Numbered from the stretch's first letter, positions 37,038 to 48,217 are shown. The stretch is DNA of 64,000 nt from Enterobacter sp. Ag1 (GCA_000277545.1 AKXM01000026.1:1-64000); one strand, 5' to 3'. A program made the numbers and translations. The notes: generated by a model not told the origin, from the sequence alone.

Positions 37038-37957
37038 GCGTCGCGGCTCCGGCCTCTGGCCCGATGAAGCTGGCGCGGAGAGGAAAACCCGGCGGCGCTG
37101 GCGGCCTGTTCCATACGCTGCCCCTGCTGCAGCCGCTGTTCCGCCACCGCCAGCCGGAGCTGTTCCAGGTAGTCGCGCACGGAAATGCCCAGGTGATGCT
37201 GAAAAAGGCGGGATAAATGTCGGGGGCTGACGTGAACCCGGTTAGCAATTTCCGGGATCGGCCAGGCAGCCTCAGGTGCAGCCGAAAGCAGATCCTGCGC
37301 GCGATGCACCGCCGGGTGAATGTGGTTCCGGTAGCGAAGCCAGGGCGAAAGCTGCGGATCGTCTCCCGAACGGCGGAACCAGACCACCATCTCTCTGGCA
37401 ACATCGAGTGCCATCCGTGGCCCGCAGTGGCGGTTAATCAAATGCAAAGCGAGATCGATCCCCGATGTAATCCCTGCGCTAGTCCATATGCCGCGATCTT
37501 CCACAAAAATGCGGTTATCTTTCACCTGCGCGCCCGGTGCAGCGGCTTTCAGTCTTTCAAGCACGTCATGGTGCGTTGTGCACTGAATGCCGTGCATCAA
37601 ACCCGCACGGGCTGCCAGCAGCGCCCCGGAACAAACGCACATCAGATTAAGCTGCTGGCTATGGATTTGCGGCTGCAGCCGGGTTAACCAACGCCGGACT
37701 TCTTCCGCCTGCGGCGTGGCAAAAAAGCGGTTTGAATCGCATACACCGGGCAGCACCAGCAGACTTCCGGCGGGAAGGGTCTCAGGTAACGGCTGAATAC
37801 CGCTGAACGTCAGGCCGATAGAGGTTTCGATCTCAGGGTCCGGGCCAATGTAGTGCAGATCAAACGCGTGCCTCGCCAGCACCAGCGTTTCCGCCGGGCC
37901 GCTCAGATCGAGGGACAAAACCCCCGGCAGCACCACAAACCAGACCCCCACACTCAT
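37034..37957 (-). CDS. GlxA-type AraC regulator with DJ-1/PfpI domain
   Basis: A 307-residue regulator. Residues about 1-175 form a DJ-1/PfpI-like domain, with the nucleophile-elbow-like sequence [18 protein letters not shown] and [10 protein letters not shown]. The C-terminal AraC helix-turn-helix reads [21 protein letters not shown] and [17 protein letters not shown], ending in an Arg-rich tail. I chose ATG 37957, which overlaps the TGA of the upstream isochorismatase gene (ATGA), indicating translational coupling. The pair is an operon, so the regulator probably responds to the isochorismatase substrate or product. The 3' end overlaps that of wecH. Confidence 0.85.
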   Translation of the reverse strand: MSVGVWFVVLPGVLSLDLSGPAETLVLARHAFDLHYIGPDPEIETSIGLTFSGIQPLPETLPAGSLLVLPGVCDSNRFFATPQAEEVRRWLTRLQPQIHSQQLNLMCVCSGALLAARAGLMHGIQCTTHHDVLERLKAAAPGAQVKDNRIFVEDRGIWTSAGITSGIDLALHLINRHCGPRMALDVAREMVVWFRRSGDDPQLSPWLRYRNHIHPAVHRAQDLLSAAPEAAWPIPEIANRVHVSPRHLSRLFQHHLGISVRDYLEQLRLAVAEQRLQQGQRMEQAASAAGFSSPRQLHRARGRSRDA

Positions 37958-38496
37958 TCCAGCGACTCCAGGCACTCGGCTACGGTTTGAATTTCGGCGA
38001 ACCGCCCTGCCAGCACGGTTTCGGTGCGGTGGCGCAGGGTGGCGGCGTCCAGCGTAACGCCTTTCCAGGTCATCGGGAAGGTCAGCATCGCCTCGCTAAC
38101 AAAAGAAACCCGGTAGCCCAGGTCGGAGGCCACCCGCGCAGTGGTTTCGCAGCATTGTTCGGTGCGGATCCCACAGATAATCAGGTGGTTGATGTCTCGG
38201 GCACGGAGCCAATGATCCAGCCCGGTACCGGTAAACGCGTTGTGGACGTGTTTCTGGAAACTGACCGCAGGCTGATGGCGTAAAAATGGCATCGGCGTAA
38301 CAAACCCGGAGGCCAGCGAAAAGACATCGTCTTCATCCACATGGAAGATATCCACCACCGGCACGCCTTTCTGCCGGCAGCCTGCAATGAGTGCCAGCAT
38401 CGCCCGTTGGAACGCCGGGACATCATCCTCCCGCCAATAATCCCGGTGAAAGAAAGACTGCTGGGTATCAATATTGATCAGCGCTGTACGTGACAT
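37954..38496 (-). CDS. Isochorismatase-family cysteine hydrolase
   Basis: A 180-residue cytoplasmic hydrolase. The catalytic triad positions are visible: Asp in ALINIDTQQSFFH, Lys/His region around SFQKHVHNAF, and the nucleophile Cys in IICGIRTEQCCETTARVASD with the GIxTEQC pattern of the family. Relatives act on nicotinamide, ureidoacrylate or unknown amides; the substrate here is not evident. AAGGAG lies eight bases before ATG 38496. An in-frame extension to 38673 runs through a REP hairpin and is not coding. It is coupled to the GlxA-type regulator. Confidence 0.85.
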   Translation of the reverse strand: MSRTALINIDTQQSFFHRDYWREDDVPAFQRAMLALIAGCRQKGVPVVDIFHVDEDDVFSLASGFVTPMPFLRHQPAVSFQKHVHNAFTGTGLDHWLRARDINHLIICGIRTEQCCETTARVASDLGYRVSFVSEAMLTFPMTWKGVTLDAATLRHRTETVLAGRFAEIQTVAECLESLE

Positions 38497-38633
38497 TTTC
38501 GGACTCCTTGTTAGTGAGGTTAAAACCATTCTGACAAGGGATTTCACGGTTGCTAATACCAAAAACGGACAGGATAGTGTTGGTTTGAGACGATGAACGC
38601 CTCGCTGCACGTCCAGCATCTTCTTCAACCGCA

Positions 38634-38732
38634 ATTTATTCCCTCTCCCTGGAAGGGAGAGGGAATAAATCATGCCAACCTTAGCTTGTGATCCCCCTTG
38701 CCACCTTGAGGGGAGGAACGAGGTGAGGGGAA
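38634..38732. repeat. REP-type palindrome with perfect 16-bp stem
   Basis: ATTTATTCCCTCTCCC (38634-38649) and its exact complement (38655-38670) flank a TGGAA loop. A second, degenerate part with AGGTGAGGGG follows near 38721-38732. It lies between the xylB stop and the isochorismatase start and belongs to the same family as the dppA-dppB elements. Confidence 0.75.
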
Positions 38733-38746
38733 AGTGAACACGACAC

Positions 38747-40201
38747 TCAGGACATCAGCGGCAGCAGCTGCTGATAAATCTGGTTAAAGACCTGGCGCCG
38801 CCCGGCATAGCGCTGGTGGCGAGCCAAATCAGGCTGATGCCTTTGCTCCAGCGGCGGCTGAGGTAACAGAGTCTGTAAAGGCTGGCCCGGTGAGAGCGCG
38901 ATTTGCGCCAGGCGCGCCGCCCCAAGCGCGGGCCCAACCTCGCCGCCGGTGCGGTAATCCAGCACCTGGCCGCTGATATCCGCCAGCATTTGCCGCCAGT
39001 ACGGGCTACGTGCGCCGCCGCCAATCAGCGTGACGCTGTCCGGCGTAATACCGCATTCGTGCACAACGTCCATGCCGTCCGCCAGCGCGTAGCCCACGCC
39101 TTCCAGCACCGCGCGGGCAAGCTCGGCGGGGCCGTGCTGATGGGTCAGACCAAAAAAGGTGCCTTTAGCCTGCGGGTTATTATGCGGAGTACGCTCCCCG
39201 GAAAGATAAGGCAGGAACCAAACCACACCGGCGTCCTGATTTGCCTGTTCCGCCGCCGCCAGTAGAGCCGGTACGCTGCCGAGGCCAGTGAGTTTAGCTG
39301 CCCAGTCAAGGCAGGAGGCCGCGCTGAGCATCACCGACATCAAATGCCAGCGGTTAGGTAACGCATGGCAAAAACTGTGTACTGCACTTTCCGGCCTGCT
39401 GCGGAAACCGTCGCTGACGGCAAAGTAAACCCCGGATGTCCCGAGCGAAAGCATTGCCTGTCCGGCATCAACCATGCCGACGCCAATAGCCCCTGCGGCA
39501 TTGTCACCCCCGCCAGCCACAACGGGCACAGCAGGCATTTTCCAGGCCTCTGCAACTTCTCGCGTTAGTACACCGGTTATTTCACTGCCCTCAAACAATT
39601 CAGGCATGTGCCGCCGGGAAAGACGGCAGGCGTCGAGCATCGTGTCACTCCAGTCGCGCTTAGCGACATCCAGCCACATCGTGCCTGCCGCATCGGACAT
39701 GTCACTGGCGAATTCTCCGGTCATTCTCAGACGCAGATAATCCTTCGGCAGCAGCACGTTATTAATTTGCGCAAAGATCTCAGGCTCATGACGCTCGACC
39801 CACAAAAGCTTAGGCGCGGTAAAGCCGGGCATCATCAGATTGCCGGTTATCGCTCTTGCCTCTTCTACGTTGCTCTCCAGCAACGCACATTCCTCTCCGC
39901 TGCGGCCATCGTTCCAAAGGATAGCCGGGCGGAGTACGCGCTGTTTGCTGTCCAGCAACGTTGCCCCATGCATCTGACCCGCAAGCCCAATCGCCTTTAC
40001 ACCGCTGAGTGCATGTTTCACGCCCAACGCCCGCATTGCACGGTCCGTTGCCTGCCACCAGTGTTCGGGATCTTGCTCGGACCACAGGGAATGAGGCCGG
40101 GATACAGTCAGCGGCTCGCTGCATGTAGCCATCACCTCACCTGCTTCACTGAGCAGGACCGCCTTCACGCCTGAGGTGCCAAGATCGATGCCGATATACA
40201 T
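38747..40201 (-). CDS. xylB: Xylulokinase
   Basis: A 484-residue FGGY-family kinase that phosphorylates D-xylulose to xylulose 5-phosphate. The N-terminal phosphate-1 motif is YIGIDLGTSGVKAVLLSEAG; the substrate motif GLAGQMHGATLLD (His-Gly) and catalytic Asp region (VVAGGGDNAAGAIGVG) are clear, as is the adenosine motif LIGGGARSPYWRQMLADI. Length equals E. coli XylB. It is second in xylAB, 45 bases after xylA. Confidence 0.96.
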   Translation of the reverse strand: MYIGIDLGTSGVKAVLLSEAGEVMATCSEPLTVSRPHSLWSEQDPEHWWQATDRAMRALGVKHALSGVKAIGLAGQMHGATLLDSKQRVLRPAILWNDGRSGEECALLESNVEEARAITGNLMMPGFTAPKLLWVERHEPEIFAQINNVLLPKDYLRLRMTGEFASDMSDAAGTMWLDVAKRDWSDTMLDACRLSRRHMPELFEGSEITGVLTREVAEAWKMPAVPVVAGGGDNAAGAIGVGMVDAGQAMLSLGTSGVYFAVSDGFRSRPESAVHSFCHALPNRWHLMSVMLSAASCLDWAAKLTGLGSVPALLAAAEQANQDAGVVWFLPYLSGERTPHNNPQAKGTFFGLTHQHGPAELARAVLEGVGYALADGMDVVHECGITPDSVTLIGGGARSPYWRQMLADISGQVLDYRTGGEVGPALGAARLAQIALSPGQPLQTLLPQPPLEQRHQPDLARHQRYAGRRQVFNQIYQQLLPLMS

Positions 40202-40246
40202 GGTAGCTCCTTAATATCGCGCCGCTTTTCAGCGGCGCAGGCAAGT

Positions 40247-41569
40247 TTAGTTATCGAACAAATAGTGATTAATCAGGTTTTCCAGCCGCTCCTGATGCCC
40301 GCTTTGATGCTGCGGGGCCAGCTTGTGCTGCTCAGCGTACTGCGCCAGCTGCGTGAGCGATATCTGCCCTTTAAGAATTTGCTGGCCCAGCTCACTATTC
40401 CACCCGGCGTAGCGTTTTGCGACACGTTTATCAAGCTCGCCGTCTTCAACCATGCGGGCAGCCACTTTCAGCGCCAGCGCCATCGTATCCATGGCGCCGA
40501 TATGACCATAAAACAGGTCATATTTGTCGGTACTCTGGCGGCGCACTTTGGCGTCAAAGTTCAGGCCACCCGTCGTGAACCCGCCAGCTTTCAGGATCTC
40601 ATACATCACCAGCGCATTTTCCTCGACGCTGTTCGGGAACTGATCGGTATCCCAGCCCAGCTGCGGATCGCCCCGGTTAGCATCCACCGAGCCAAAAATA
40701 CCCAGTGCAATCGCGCTGGCGATTTCGTGGTGGAATGAGTGACCGGCGAGCGTCGCGTGGTTAGCCTCAATGTTAACCTTTATCTCTTTTTCGAGACCAA
40801 ACTGCTTCAGGAAGCCGTAGACCGTCGCCACGTCGTAATCGTACTGATGCTTGGTCGGTTCCTGCGGCTTCGGTTCGATAAGCAACGTGCCGCGGAAGCC
40901 AATTTTATGCTTATGCTCAACGACCATTTGCATGAAGCGACCAATTTGCTCACGCTCCTGCCGTAGGTCGGTATTCAGCAGGGTTTCATACCCTTCACGC
41001 CCGCCCCATAGCACATAGTTTTCCCCGCCCAGTTGATGCGTGGCGTCCATTGCCGTCACGACTTGCGTCGCCGCCCAGGTAAACACTTCGGGGTCGGGAT
41101 TCGTTGCTGCCCCAGCGCCGTAACGAGGGTGGGTAAAGCAGTTAGCCGTGCCCCACAGCAGCTTCACGCCGCTGTCCTGCTGTTTTTGCGCAAGAACTTC
41201 CGTCATCTGTGCAAAATTGTTCAGGTATTCCTTAAGCGACGAGCCTTCAGGCGACACGTCAACATCATGAAAACAGTAATACGGCACGCCCAGTTTCTGG
41301 AAAAACTCAAACGCCACGTCGGCCTTGCGCTTCGCAAGCGCCATCGCGTCTCCGGCCTGCTGCCACGGGCGTTCGAAAGCACCCACGCCGAACATATCCG
41401 CGCCCGTCCAGCAGAATGTGTGCCAGTAGCAGGCCGCAAAACGCAGGTGCTCTTCCATGCGTTTTCCAAGAATTAATGCATCCGGATTGTAGTGACGAAA
41501 CGCCAGTGGGTTGGTGGTTTTAGGTCCTTCAAAACGCACGCGATCGAGTTGGTCGAAATAAGCTTGCAT
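40247..41569 (-). CDS. xylA: Xylose isomerase
   Basis: A 440-residue TIM-barrel enzyme converting D-xylose to D-xylulose. Active-site His lies in [18 protein letters not shown], metal ligands in [33 protein letters not shown] and [23 protein letters not shown] 41569 (MQAYFDQLD) has GGAG six bases upstream and matches E. coli; an upstream in-frame start at 41584 is unsupported. Divergent from xylF across a 371-base control region. Confidence 0.97.
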   Translation of the reverse strand: MQAYFDQLDRVRFEGPKTTNPLAFRHYNPDALILGKRMEEHLRFAACYWHTFCWTGADMFGVGAFERPWQQAGDAMALAKRKADVAFEFFQKLGVPYYCFHDVDVSPEGSSLKEYLNNFAQMTEVLAQKQQDSGVKLLWGTANCFTHPRYGAGAATNPDPEVFTWAATQVVTAMDATHQLGGENYVLWGGREGYETLLNTDLRQEREQIGRFMQMVVEHKHKIGFRGTLLIEPKPQEPTKHQYDYDVATVYGFLKQFGLEKEIKVNIEANHATLAGHSFHHEIASAIALGIFGSVDANRGDPQLGWDTDQFPNSVEENALVMYEILKAGGFTTGGLNFDAKVRRQSTDKYDLFYGHIGAMDTMALALKVAARMVEDGELDKRVAKRYAGWNSELGQQILKGQISLTQLAQYAEQHKLAPQHQSGHQERLENLINHYLFDN

Positions 41570-41940
41570 AGTTAACTCCGTCATCAGAAAACTGCGGCAG
41601 GATTGCTGGTCAGCTCATCCTGAGTTTTCCCTGACGGTTGCTCAATTACGTTATTTCACTCTGGGATTGAGAGAATACTCAAATGTGCGTCACCTCGCAA
41701 AAAAAGAATAAAATAATAAATAAACATCGCGTAACTGCTTCCATAAATTAGTGCAACAGGCTGGTCATTCAATATGAAATCAGATCGCCATCATAATTTT
41801 ACGATTAAACAAAAAAACATAACGCGAAGATAAAAATCAGTAATTGATGCTTTCTCCATGAACGATAACAATTCAAACCGTCTGCTGATATGAATCACTC
41901 TTTATTCCGATAAGCCACTTTCCTCCTACAGGTAAATAAC
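41570..41940. promoter_or_regulatory. Divergent xylA / xylF control region with candidate XylR boxes
   Basis: The segment at 41824-41857 (CGAAGATAAAAATC then AGTAATTGATGCTTTC) closely resembles the XylR box near E. coli xylF. A second A+T-rich element on the minus strand at about 41638-41667 (GAAATAACGTAATTGAGCAA) is the likely xylA-side box. A weak CRP-like site, TGTGCGTCACCTCGCA, lies near 41682-41697. Activation by XylR with D-xylose and by CRP is established for E. coli; the sites here are matched by eye. Confidence 0.6.
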
Positions 41941-42933
41941 ATGAAGATAAAGAACATCTTAGTTACGCTATGCGCCTCACTTATCCTGACCAGCGTAAGC
42001 GGCATCGCAAAAGAAGTGAAAATCGGTATGGCGATTGACGACCTTCGTCTGGAGCGCTGGCAAAAAGATCGCGATATTTTTGTGAAAAAAGCGGAATCGT
42101 TGGGGGCGAAAGTTTTTGTCCAGTCCGCTAATGGCAACGAAGAAACCCAGATGTCGCAAATTGAAAATATGATTAACCGCGGCGTTGATGTATTAGTGAT
42201 TATCCCCTACAACGGCCAGGTATTAAGTAACGTGGTTGCAGAAGCTAAACGCGAAGGCATTAAAGTGCTCGCCTACGACCGCATGATTAATAATGCTGAC
42301 ATTGATTTTTATATTTCTTTCGACAATGAAAAAGTCGGTGAATTACAAGCAAAAAGCATTGTGAGTAAAGTGCCGCAGGGGAATTATTTCTTAATGGGCG
42401 GTTCGCCGGTGGATAATAATGCGAAATTATTCCGCGCCGGGCAGATGAAAGTATTAAAGCCTTATATCGACGATGGAAAAATTAAAGTCGTCGGCGATCA
42501 GTGGGTTGACGGCTGGCTGCCGGAAAACGCGCTGAAAATTATGGAAAATGCCCTGACCGCGAACAATAACAAGATTGATGCCGTTGTCGCCTCCAACGAC
42601 GCCACTGCGGGCGGTGCAATTCAGGCGCTTAGCGCGCAGGGGCTGGCGGGGAAAGTGGCTATTTCAGGTCAGGATGCCGATCTCGCGGGCATTAAGCGCA
42701 TTATTGCCGGTACCCAAACAATGACCGTCTATAAACCTATTACCAAACTGGCAGATACCGCCGCCGAAATTGCCGTCGATCTGGGGGAAGGTAAACAACC
42801 AGCCGCAGATGCCACATTGAATAATGGCCTGAAAGATGTTCCCTCCCGCCTCCTGACGCCTATTGAGGTGGAAAAAACCAATATCGACAGCACCGTCATT
42901 GCCGACGGTTTCCACAAAAAGAGCGATCTGTAG
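41941..42933 (+). CDS. xylF: D-xylose periplasmic binding protein
   Basis: A 330-residue periplasmic protein (Peripla_BP_4) that binds D-xylose for XylGH. The signal peptide [20 protein letters not shown] ends near GIAKEVKIG. Sugar-contact regions [36 protein letters not shown] and [14 protein letters not shown] match E. coli XylF in order and spacing. First gene of xylFGH. Confidence 0.97.
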   Translation: MKIKNILVTLCASLILTSVSGIAKEVKIGMAIDDLRLERWQKDRDIFVKKAESLGAKVFVQSANGNEETQMSQIENMINRGVDVLVIIPYNGQVLSNVVAEAKREGIKVLAYDRMINNADIDFYISFDNEKVGELQAKSIVSKVPQGNYFLMGGSPVDNNAKLFRAGQMKVLKPYIDDGKIKVVGDQWVDGWLPENALKIMENALTANNNKIDAVVASNDATAGGAIQALSAQGLAGKVAISGQDADLAGIKRIIAGTQTMTVYKPITKLADTAAEIAVDLGEGKQPAADATLNNGLKDVPSRLLTPIEVEKTNIDSTVIADGFHKKSDL

Positions 42934-42983
42934 CCACCGGGCCTGCGCATACGCGGGCCTTCTCTTTCACCAGGAGGAGCCTT

Positions 42984-44525
42984 ATGCCTCATTTGTTGGA
43001 AATGAAAAACATCACCAAATTCTTTGGGCAAGTAAAAGCCGTGGATAACGTGAGTCTGGCCCTGGACGCTGGAGAAGTGATGTCGCTGTGCGGTGAAAAT
43101 GGCTCGGGCAAATCCACGCTGATGAAAGTGCTGTGTGGTATTTACCCTCACGGCAGCTATGAAGGTGAGATCTGGTTTGCCGGTGAGCCGCTGCAGGCGA
43201 GTCATATTCGCGACACTGAGCGCAAAGGCATCGCCATCATTCATCAGGAGCTGGCGCTGGTGAAGCATCTTACGGTGCTGGAAAACATCTTCCTCGGCGT
43301 AGAAATTACGCGCCACGGCCTGCTCGACTTCGATGCCATGACGTTACGCTGCCAGAAGCTGCTTGCCCAGGTGAACCTTACGCTCTCCCCGGAAACTCGC
43401 GTAGGAGATTTAGGGCTGGGGCAGCAGCAATTGGTTGAGATCGCGAAGGCGCTGAACAAGCAGGTGCGGTTGCTGATTCTGGACGAACCCACCGCTTCGC
43501 TCACCGAGCAGGAAACCGCCGTACTGCTCGGGATAATTCGCGATCTGCAGGCGCACGGCATCGCCTGTATTTATATCTCCCACAAGCTCAATGAAGTCAA
43601 AGCCATTTCCGACACCATCTGCGTGATTCGCGACGGGCAGCCCATCGGCACCCGCGAAGCTAAGCAGATGAGCGAGGACGATATCATCACCATGATGGTT
43701 GGCCGGGAACTGACGGCGCTGTACCCCAGCGAACCTCACCAAACCGGCGATGAGATCCTGCGCGTCGAACACCTGACCGCATGGCACCCGGTCAACCGGC
43801 ACATCAAGCGGGTCAACGATGCCTCTTTTTCTCTGCGAAAAGGGGAAATCCTGGGCATTGCCGGTTTGGTCGGGGCCGGAAGAACCGAGGCGGTGCAGTG
43901 TCTGTTTGGCGTTTGGCGGGGGCGTTGGGAAGGAAATATCTACATCGATGGGCAGCAGGTTCGTATCAATAACTGTCAGCAGGCTATCGCTCACGGCATC
44001 GCCATGGTGCCGGAAGATCGTAAGAAGGACGGCATCGTGCCGGTCATGGCCGTGGGGCAAAACATCACGCTTGCCGCATTGAGTCAGTTTACTGGCGCAC
44101 TAAGCAGCCTGGATGAAGCGCAAGAGCAGCACTGCATGCTGCAGTCGCTGACACGCCTGAAAATCAAAACGTCATCGCCCAGCCTGGCGATTGGCCGCCT
44201 GAGCGGTGGGAACCAGCAAAAGGCAATTCTTGCCCGCTGCCTGCTGCTCAATCCGCGCATCCTGATACTCGATGAACCCACTCGAGGCATCGACATTGGC
44301 GCGAAATACGAGATCTACAAACTTATCAATCAACTGGTGCAGCAGGGGATCGCCGTCATTGTCATCTCCTCTGAACTACCGGAAGTGCTCGGCCTGAGCG
44401 ATCGCGTACTGGTGATGCACGAAGGCCGCATTAAAGCCGATTTGATTAACCATAATCTGACCCAGGAAAAGGTCATGGAAGCCGCCCTGAGGAGTGACCC
44501 CCATGTCGAAAAGCAATTTGTCTGA
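42984..44525 (+). CDS. xylG: D-xylose ABC transporter ATPase XylG
   Basis: A 513-residue double ATPase of the sugar CUT2 type. First cassette: Walker A GENGSGKS, signature LGLGQQQ, Walker [12 protein letters not shown]. Second: degenerate Walker [10 protein letters not shown], signature RLSGGNQQK, Walker [13 protein letters not shown]. The ribosome site AGGAGG is six bases before the ATG. The 3' end overlaps xylH by 23 bases. Confidence 0.97.
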   Translation: MPHLLEMKNITKFFGQVKAVDNVSLALDAGEVMSLCGENGSGKSTLMKVLCGIYPHGSYEGEIWFAGEPLQASHIRDTERKGIAIIHQELALVKHLTVLENIFLGVEITRHGLLDFDAMTLRCQKLLAQVNLTLSPETRVGDLGLGQQQLVEIAKALNKQVRLLILDEPTASLTEQETAVLLGIIRDLQAHGIACIYISHKLNEVKAISDTICVIRDGQPIGTREAKQMSEDDIITMMVGRELTALYPSEPHQTGDEILRVEHLTAWHPVNRHIKRVNDASFSLRKGEILGIAGLVGAGRTEAVQCLFGVWRGRWEGNIYIDGQQVRINNCQQAIAHGIAMVPEDRKKDGIVPVMAVGQNITLAALSQFTGALSSLDEAQEQHCMLQSLTRLKIKTSSPSLAIGRLSGGNQQKAILARCLLLNPRILILDEPTRGIDIGAKYEIYKLINQLVQQGIAVIVISSELPEVLGLSDRVLVMHEGRIKADLINHNLTQEKVMEAALRSDPHVEKQFV

Positions 44526-45684
44526 AATGAAACTGACGGCACCAGGCCGCGCCTCCGTTAGAGCATTAAAATCGCTGAATTTGCAGGTTTTTGTCATGAT
44601 TGCCGCCATCCTGGTCATCATGCTGTTCTTTACGTGGCAAACGGACGGCGCTTACCTGAGCGCCCGCAACGTCTCCAACCTCCTTCGGCAAACGGCCATT
44701 ACCGGCATCCTCGCGGTGGGCATGGTGTTCGTCATTATTTCGGCTGAAATCGACCTCTCGGTTGGCTCAATGATGGGTCTTCTGGGCGGCGTAGCGGCCA
44801 TTTTTGACGTCTGGCTCGGCTGGCCTCTGCCACTCACGATTGTTGTCACGCTGGCCCTGGGCCTGGTTCTCGGGGCATGGAACGGATGGTGGATTGCCTA
44901 TCGCAAAGTGCCGTCGTTTATCGTCACGCTCGCGGGTATGCTGGCGTTTCGGGGAATTTTAATCGGCATCACCAATGGCACCACCGTGTCGCCTACCAGC
45001 GGAGCCATGTCGCAAATCGGGCAAAGCTACCTGTCAGACGGCATTGGCTTTACCGTTGGCGTTATCGGTTTGATGGGCTTTATTGCCTGGCAATGGCGGC
45101 TACGTATTCGCCGTCAGGCTCTGGGCCTTGCCGCGCCCGCGTCGGGTGGCTTTGTTGGCCGCCAGGCAATCACCGCCGTGATCGTACTCGGCGCCATCTG
45201 GCTGTTGAACGACTATCGCGGCGTTCCCACGCCGGTACTGATCCTTGCGCTGCTGCTGCTCGCCGGGATGTTTATGGCTACCCGAACTGCGTTTGGCCGC
45301 CGCATCTACGCCATCGGCGGCAATATTGATGCTGCGCGCCTTTCGGGAATCAACGTTGAACGTACCAAGCTAGCGGTGTTTGCTATAAACGGCCTGATGG
45401 TGGCGATTGCCGGGCTGATTCTTAGCTCGCGCCTCGGAGCAGGCTCACCTTCCGCCGGGAACATCGCCGAACTGGATGCCATTGCCGCCTGTGTTATTGG
45501 TGGAACCAGCCTGGCGGGTGGTATCGGCAGCGTTGCCGGTGCGGTGATGGGGGCATTTATTATGGCTTCGCTCGACAACGGCATGAGCATGATGGACGTC
45601 CCGACCTTCTGGCAGTACATAGTGAAAGGCGCCATTTTGCTGCTCGCGGTGTGGATGGATTCTGCGACCAAACGCCGGGCGTAA
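44503..45684 (+). CDS. xylH: D-xylose ABC transporter permease XylH
   Basis: A 393-residue inner-membrane permease of the BPD_transp_2 family with at least ten hydrophobic segments. The family motif [20 protein letters not shown] and the conserved [20 protein letters not shown] loop that contacts XylG are present. ATG 44503 with GAGGAG eight bases upstream gives the E. coli length. It starts inside xylG, implying coupling. Confidence 0.96.
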   Translation: MSKSNLSEMKLTAPGRASVRALKSLNLQVFVMIAAILVIMLFFTWQTDGAYLSARNVSNLLRQTAITGILAVGMVFVIISAEIDLSVGSMMGLLGGVAAIFDVWLGWPLPLTIVVTLALGLVLGAWNGWWIAYRKVPSFIVTLAGMLAFRGILIGITNGTTVSPTSGAMSQIGQSYLSDGIGFTVGVIGLMGFIAWQWRLRIRRQALGLAAPASGGFVGRQAITAVIVLGAIWLLNDYRGVPTPVLILALLLLAGMFMATRTAFGRRIYAIGGNIDAARLSGINVERTKLAVFAINGLMVAIAGLILSSRLGAGSPSAGNIAELDAIAACVIGGTSLAGGIGSVAGAVMGAFIMASLDNGMSMMDVPTFWQYIVKGAILLLAVWMDSATKRRA

Positions 45685-45794
45685 TGTGCCTGGCGGGCAA
45701 AACGTGCAAACGATCACAATGCCGGGGTGGCGTTCCCCGGCTCGCTCGCGGCTGTGATATGCAGACATCTGGTTAGCTACGGGAAACTATCGGC

Positions 45795-46973
45795 ATGTTT
45801 GAGAAACGTCATCGCATTACGCTGCTATTCAACGCCAATAAAGTCTATGACCGTCAGGTAGTCGAAGGCGTGGGGGAATATTTGCAGGCCTCTCAGTCAG
45901 AATGGGACATTTTTATCGAAGAGGACTTTCGCGCCCGGATCGATAATATCAAAGAGTGGCTGGGCGACGGCGTGATTGCCGATTTTGACGATCGGGAGAT
46001 TGAACACTTGCTGGAAGGCGCCGAAGTCCCGATTGTCGGCGTCGGTGGCTCCTACCACACGCCGGAGCACTATCCCGCAGTGCATTACATCGCGACCGAC
46101 AACCACGCGCTGGTGGAAAGCGCCTTCCTGCACCTGAAGGAGAAAGGCGTGCAGCGTTTTGCGTTTTATGGGTTGCCCGGCTCGAGCGGCAAACGTTGGG
46201 CGGCCGAACGAGAGCACGCTTTTCGTCAATTGGTTGCGAAGGAAAAGTACCGGGGCGTGATTTATCAGGGCATAGAAACGGCACCAGAAAACTGGCAGCA
46301 CGCCCAAAACCGCCTGGCGGACTGGGTACAAACGCTGCCGCCGCAAACCGGCATTATTGCGGTCACGGACGCCCGAGCCCGACACCTGCTGCAGGTCTGC
46401 GAGCACCTGCATATCCCCGTCCCGGAAAAGCTTTGCGTTATCGGCATCGATAACGAGGAGCTGACCCGTTATTTATCGCGGGTCGCGCTTTCGTCAGTAG
46501 CGCAGGGTACGCGTCAGATGGGCTACCAGGCCGCCAAACTGCTACACCGCCTGCTGGACAGCGAAATCCTGCCGCTCCAGCGTGTGCTAGTGCCGCCGGT
46601 GAGGGTTGTGGAACGCCGCTCCACGGATTATCGCTCGCTGCATGACCCGGCGGTAATCCAGGCGATGCACTACATCCGCAATCACGCCTGCAAAGGGATC
46701 AAGGTCGAACAAGTGCTGGATGCGGTCGGGATCTCACGTTCGAACCTGGAGAAACGTTTTAAAGAAGAGGTCGGCGAGACGATTCACGCGGTAATCCACG
46801 CCGAAAAACTGGAAAAAGCGCGCAGCCTACTGATTTCAACTTCTCTATCTATCAATGAAATATCACAGATGTGCGGCTACCCGTCTTTGCAATATTTCTA
46901 TTCGGTATTTAAAAAAGAGTATGACGCCACGCCTAAAGAACACCGCGATCGCTTTAGCGAAATTTTAGTTTAA
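45795..46973 (+). CDS. xylR: Xylose operon activator XylR
   Basis: A 392-residue activator. The N-terminal LacI-like ligand domain (RITLLFNANKVYDRQVVEGV; VVIGIDNEELTRYLSRVALS-type region) binds D-xylose. The C-terminal AraC double helix-turn-helix spans about 285-390 (IKVEQVLDAVGISRSNLEKRF, LSINEISQMCGYPSLQYFYS). Length equals E. coli XylR. It lies 110 bases downstream of xylH and ends at a strong terminator. Confidence 0.96.
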   Translation: MFEKRHRITLLFNANKVYDRQVVEGVGEYLQASQSEWDIFIEEDFRARIDNIKEWLGDGVIADFDDREIEHLLEGAEVPIVGVGGSYHTPEHYPAVHYIATDNHALVESAFLHLKEKGVQRFAFYGLPGSSGKRWAAEREHAFRQLVAKEKYRGVIYQGIETAPENWQHAQNRLADWVQTLPPQTGIIAVTDARARHLLQVCEHLHIPVPEKLCVIGIDNEELTRYLSRVALSSVAQGTRQMGYQAAKLLHRLLDSEILPLQRVLVPPVRVVERRSTDYRSLHDPAVIQAMHYIRNHACKGIKVEQVLDAVGISRSNLEKRFKEEVGETIHAVIHAEKLEKARSLLISTSLSINEISQMCGYPSLQYFYSVFKKEYDATPKEHRDRFSEILV

Positions 46974-46983
46974 ACCTCTAAAT

Positions 46984-47012
46984 AACAATGCCCTCCGAAG
47001 AGGGCATTGTTT
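46984..47012. terminator. Bidirectional terminator between xylR and bax
   Basis: AACAATGCCCTC and GAGGGCATTGTT form a perfect 12-bp stem around CGAA, with T-rich flank on both sides. It can serve both convergent genes. Confidence 0.92.
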
Positions 47013-47033
47013 ATTTCATTCAGGCAATGAAAA

Positions 47034-47870
47034 TTAATTCGGCAGCATTAAACGCTGGTTGCTCTGATACATCGCGAACAGGAAGTTATTATAGCTTGAG
47101 CCTTTCGCCGAATACCCTTTCAGCTTGTGAATCATATTATTAGCCGTCACTTCCTGATCCGCTTTGCGCAGCTTGGCACGCTCTTTACGGAACGAAGAAT
47201 AGGCCGGATGGGTATTCAGGTTAGCGACGTAAGCATTCACGCCTTCATTCACAGAGCCGTAATGCAGGTAACCTTTCACTTTACCGGGCTCGCTGTTGCA
47301 ATGGCGCTTGGTGCACTTCATGCCAAACAGATTGTTGTTGCTGCGGGCAAGTTTAGATGTGCCCCAGCCGCTTTCCGCCGCTGCCATTGTCGCCACCATA
47401 TTGGTAGGAATGATATCGACTTTTTCCAGCAGGCTGTTCCACGGCACACGGTTGGTATTGCCGCGCCACGCCACCTTGTAACGCTGGGTAATTTCTTTCA
47501 GACGTGCACGCTCAGTCGGCGACCAGCGCTTTTCGTACTGCTTTGAAATCAACCAGTTACGGTCGGCAGTTATCGCTGCATTTTGGCGGGTAATATATGG
47601 CATGACCGTCCGGAGAAACGCTTTTTTCCTTGGTGTCCCGGAAGGGTATTTTCGCAAATCAGGAAGCGAACCATTTTCACTATTGCGAGAATACTCTTTT
47701 TTACTACTTGCCAGTTTACTGCTTACCGCTTTCTTGCTGCTTACTTTCGTTATATGGGCCTTGCTGTGCGATTTAGGCTCATGTTTACTGGCGAGCGCGT
47801 GACTTGAAAAGCCCACGGTCAGCAGCATGAGTATCGCGGCCCCGAATCGTCGAAATGGGGGTGATATCAT
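47034..47870 (-). CDS. bax: Bax, glucosaminidase-domain protein
   Basis: A 278-residue exported protein with signal peptide MISPPFRRFGAAILMLLTVG...HALA and a Lys/Ser-rich linker (about 28-65). The glucosaminidase domain follows: IIPTNMVATMAAAESGWGTSKLARSNNNLFG with the likely catalytic Glu, then MKCTKRHC, HYGSVNEGVNAYVANLNTHP. It is close to E. coli Bax, whose cell-wall role is not established. AGGAG lies five bases upstream of ATG. Neighbour order xylR-bax-malS matches E. coli. Confidence 0.93.
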   Translation of the reverse strand: MISPPFRRFGAAILMLLTVGFSSHALASKHEPKSHSKAHITKVSSKKAVSSKLASSKKEYSRNSENGSLPDLRKYPSGTPRKKAFLRTVMPYITRQNAAITADRNWLISKQYEKRWSPTERARLKEITQRYKVAWRGNTNRVPWNSLLEKVDIIPTNMVATMAAAESGWGTSKLARSNNNLFGMKCTKRHCNSEPGKVKGYLHYGSVNEGVNAYVANLNTHPAYSSFRKERAKLRKADQEVTANNMIHKLKGYSAKGSSYNNFLFAMYQSNQRLMLPN

Positions 47871-48217
47871 TAGCTCTCCTGGTCGGATCGATCGTTTCCA
47901 GTGCCTTATTTTTTAAAAGGTTTTAGAAAAACAGAGGCGAATTATATCAAAATTAACCGCTCAGAGCACCTTTAGAAATAGTACTATTCCGAAACAATGT
48001 CACCTATGAACTTCTTATGGTGATAAAAAGTATTGTAAAATTCGGGGCTTAATCACACTTCGCGGCACAGTAAAAAAATGCACTGCGGAGGATGATTCCC
48101 GCATTTAGAGAGTGAGATTATTGGTTATATTTTTAAGGTGGCGGCGGCAATAGCCTGACGGCGGAACGACCGGGGTTAAGGCGCTCAAATAACATTTGAT
48201 ACAGGAAAACTGGCAAC
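47871..48217. other. Intergenic region between bax and the coiled-coil gene
   Basis: About 347 bases between divergent genes. The middle part (47930-48050) is A+T-rich and must carry both promoters. I see no RNA gene, repeat family copy or clear operator. Confidence 0.5.

Noticed and set aside
38497-38673. N-terminal extension of the isochorismatase
   Set aside because: It passes through a REP hairpin and lacks homology; AAGGAG marks the start at 38496.
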